Assembly (NCBI GenBank): GCA_916048095.2
Contig: OU696577.1
Coordinates: 7,939,440 to 8,003,439, forward strand
DNA length: 64,000 bases
Origin: Sacculina carcini
Lineage: Eukaryota; Arthropoda; Thecostraca; Sacculinidae
Direction of reading: 5' to 3'
The notes beneath the pieces were generated by a model, which was not told the DNA's origin, did not search any database, and saw only the letters and a program-made list of their open reading frames with translations. The translations under genes and the position numbers were made by a program. Numbering within the stretch: the stretch's first letter is position 1; every line of letters starts with the position of its first letter. Shown in pieces: positions 63,893 through 64,000 of the stretch.

Positions 63893-64000
63893 TATGTACA
63901 GTGCTGTTATACAAATTCACCAATTGAGGTAGATTTTTGACAAAGTGTTTTGTGTTGTTTTCGGTCATAAACTTGTGTATCAGCGAGAGCAGAGTACGGA
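63893..64000 (-). pseudogene. Maverick-type integrase core, copy 2 (cut by window end)
   Basis: Colinear with 48181-48288: the minus-strand core end (IERFFRTL... NLYNSTVHRSIG) continues beyond the window. Confidence 0.8.

Larger units (their letters stand above)
62426..64000. mobile_element. Maverick/Polinton-derived insert, copy 2 (runs off the window)
   Basis: Begins GTAAAGAAGGAAGAGGAAGA as at 46945 and follows it colinearly: GACGTCA-rich block, CCTAACC minisatellite (62595-62780), integrase C-terminal part, Merlin copy 3 and integrase core. It confirms that the whole nested complex was duplicated. Confidence 0.8.

Overview
This window is nuclear DNA of a metazoan, most likely an invertebrate. 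Spliced genes with GT-AG introns and a eukaryotic tRNA-Pro are present. CA/GT, GA and TA microsatellites are very abundant, and many families of eukaryotic transposons occur. An arthropod (possibly a crustacean or chelicerate) is my inference. It rests on the mix of Merlin, piggyBac, hAT and Maverick-type remnants, tRNA-derived SINEs and negative-strand RNA virus fossils. It is not proven by any single feature.

Layout. (1) 0.1-30 kb is host gene territory, with three genes read head to tail on the minus strand. They are a HORMA-domain meiotic gene (exons at 14.06, 13.4, 12.7, 11.5 and 9.2 kb, probably 8.3 and 0.2 kb), an unidentified two-exon gene (18.7 to 17.0 kb, 181 aa), and a multi-pass membrane protein gene (exons at 29.8, 25.5 and 21.9 kb). 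Their introns hold the microsatellites, a 3.8-kb minisatellite (25.9-29.7 kb), a Tc1/mariner element with unusual 186-bp inverted repeats built from a 21-bp minisatellite (2565-5120), GGCGCC-ended MITEs and LINE scraps. A tRNA-Pro(CGG) gene lies at 5.54-5.61 kb. (2) 22.3-24.4 and 33.3-34.9 kb carry two diverged copies of an unidentified acidic ORF with a four-fold YYDYVT..NKFVNML repeat. Both copies are broken. The second copy abuts a degraded L-polymerase fragment of a mononegavirus (34.9-36.5 kb), so this pair is the best candidate for an undescribed endogenous viral system. (3) 30.4-33.3 kb is a young hAT element with a perfect 8-bp target duplication, inserted in a SINE. (4) 36.9-38.4 kb is a tandemly duplicated MULE-like fragment. 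(5) 41.0-45.7 kb is an array of about 0.7-kb tandem units carrying exon-like open segments, including a membrane-segment exon whose frame survives an in-frame indel. (6) 45.9-52 and 59.9-64 kb are two copies of a nested complex: a ZBED-type hAT split by a Maverick/Polinton-like piece, itself hit by Merlin. One copy folds into a palindrome with about 1-kb arms; the other was hit by piggyBac. (7) 53-59.7 kb holds LINE gag/RT pieces around an unidentified ORF group (55.5-57.6 kb, 454-aa core plus a multi-membrane tail) with endogenous-virus character.

Most of the right two thirds consists of nested mobile-element and virus fossils. No bacterial feature, CRISPR or operon is present. Exon borders come from splice signals and phase agreement by eye, not from transcripts.
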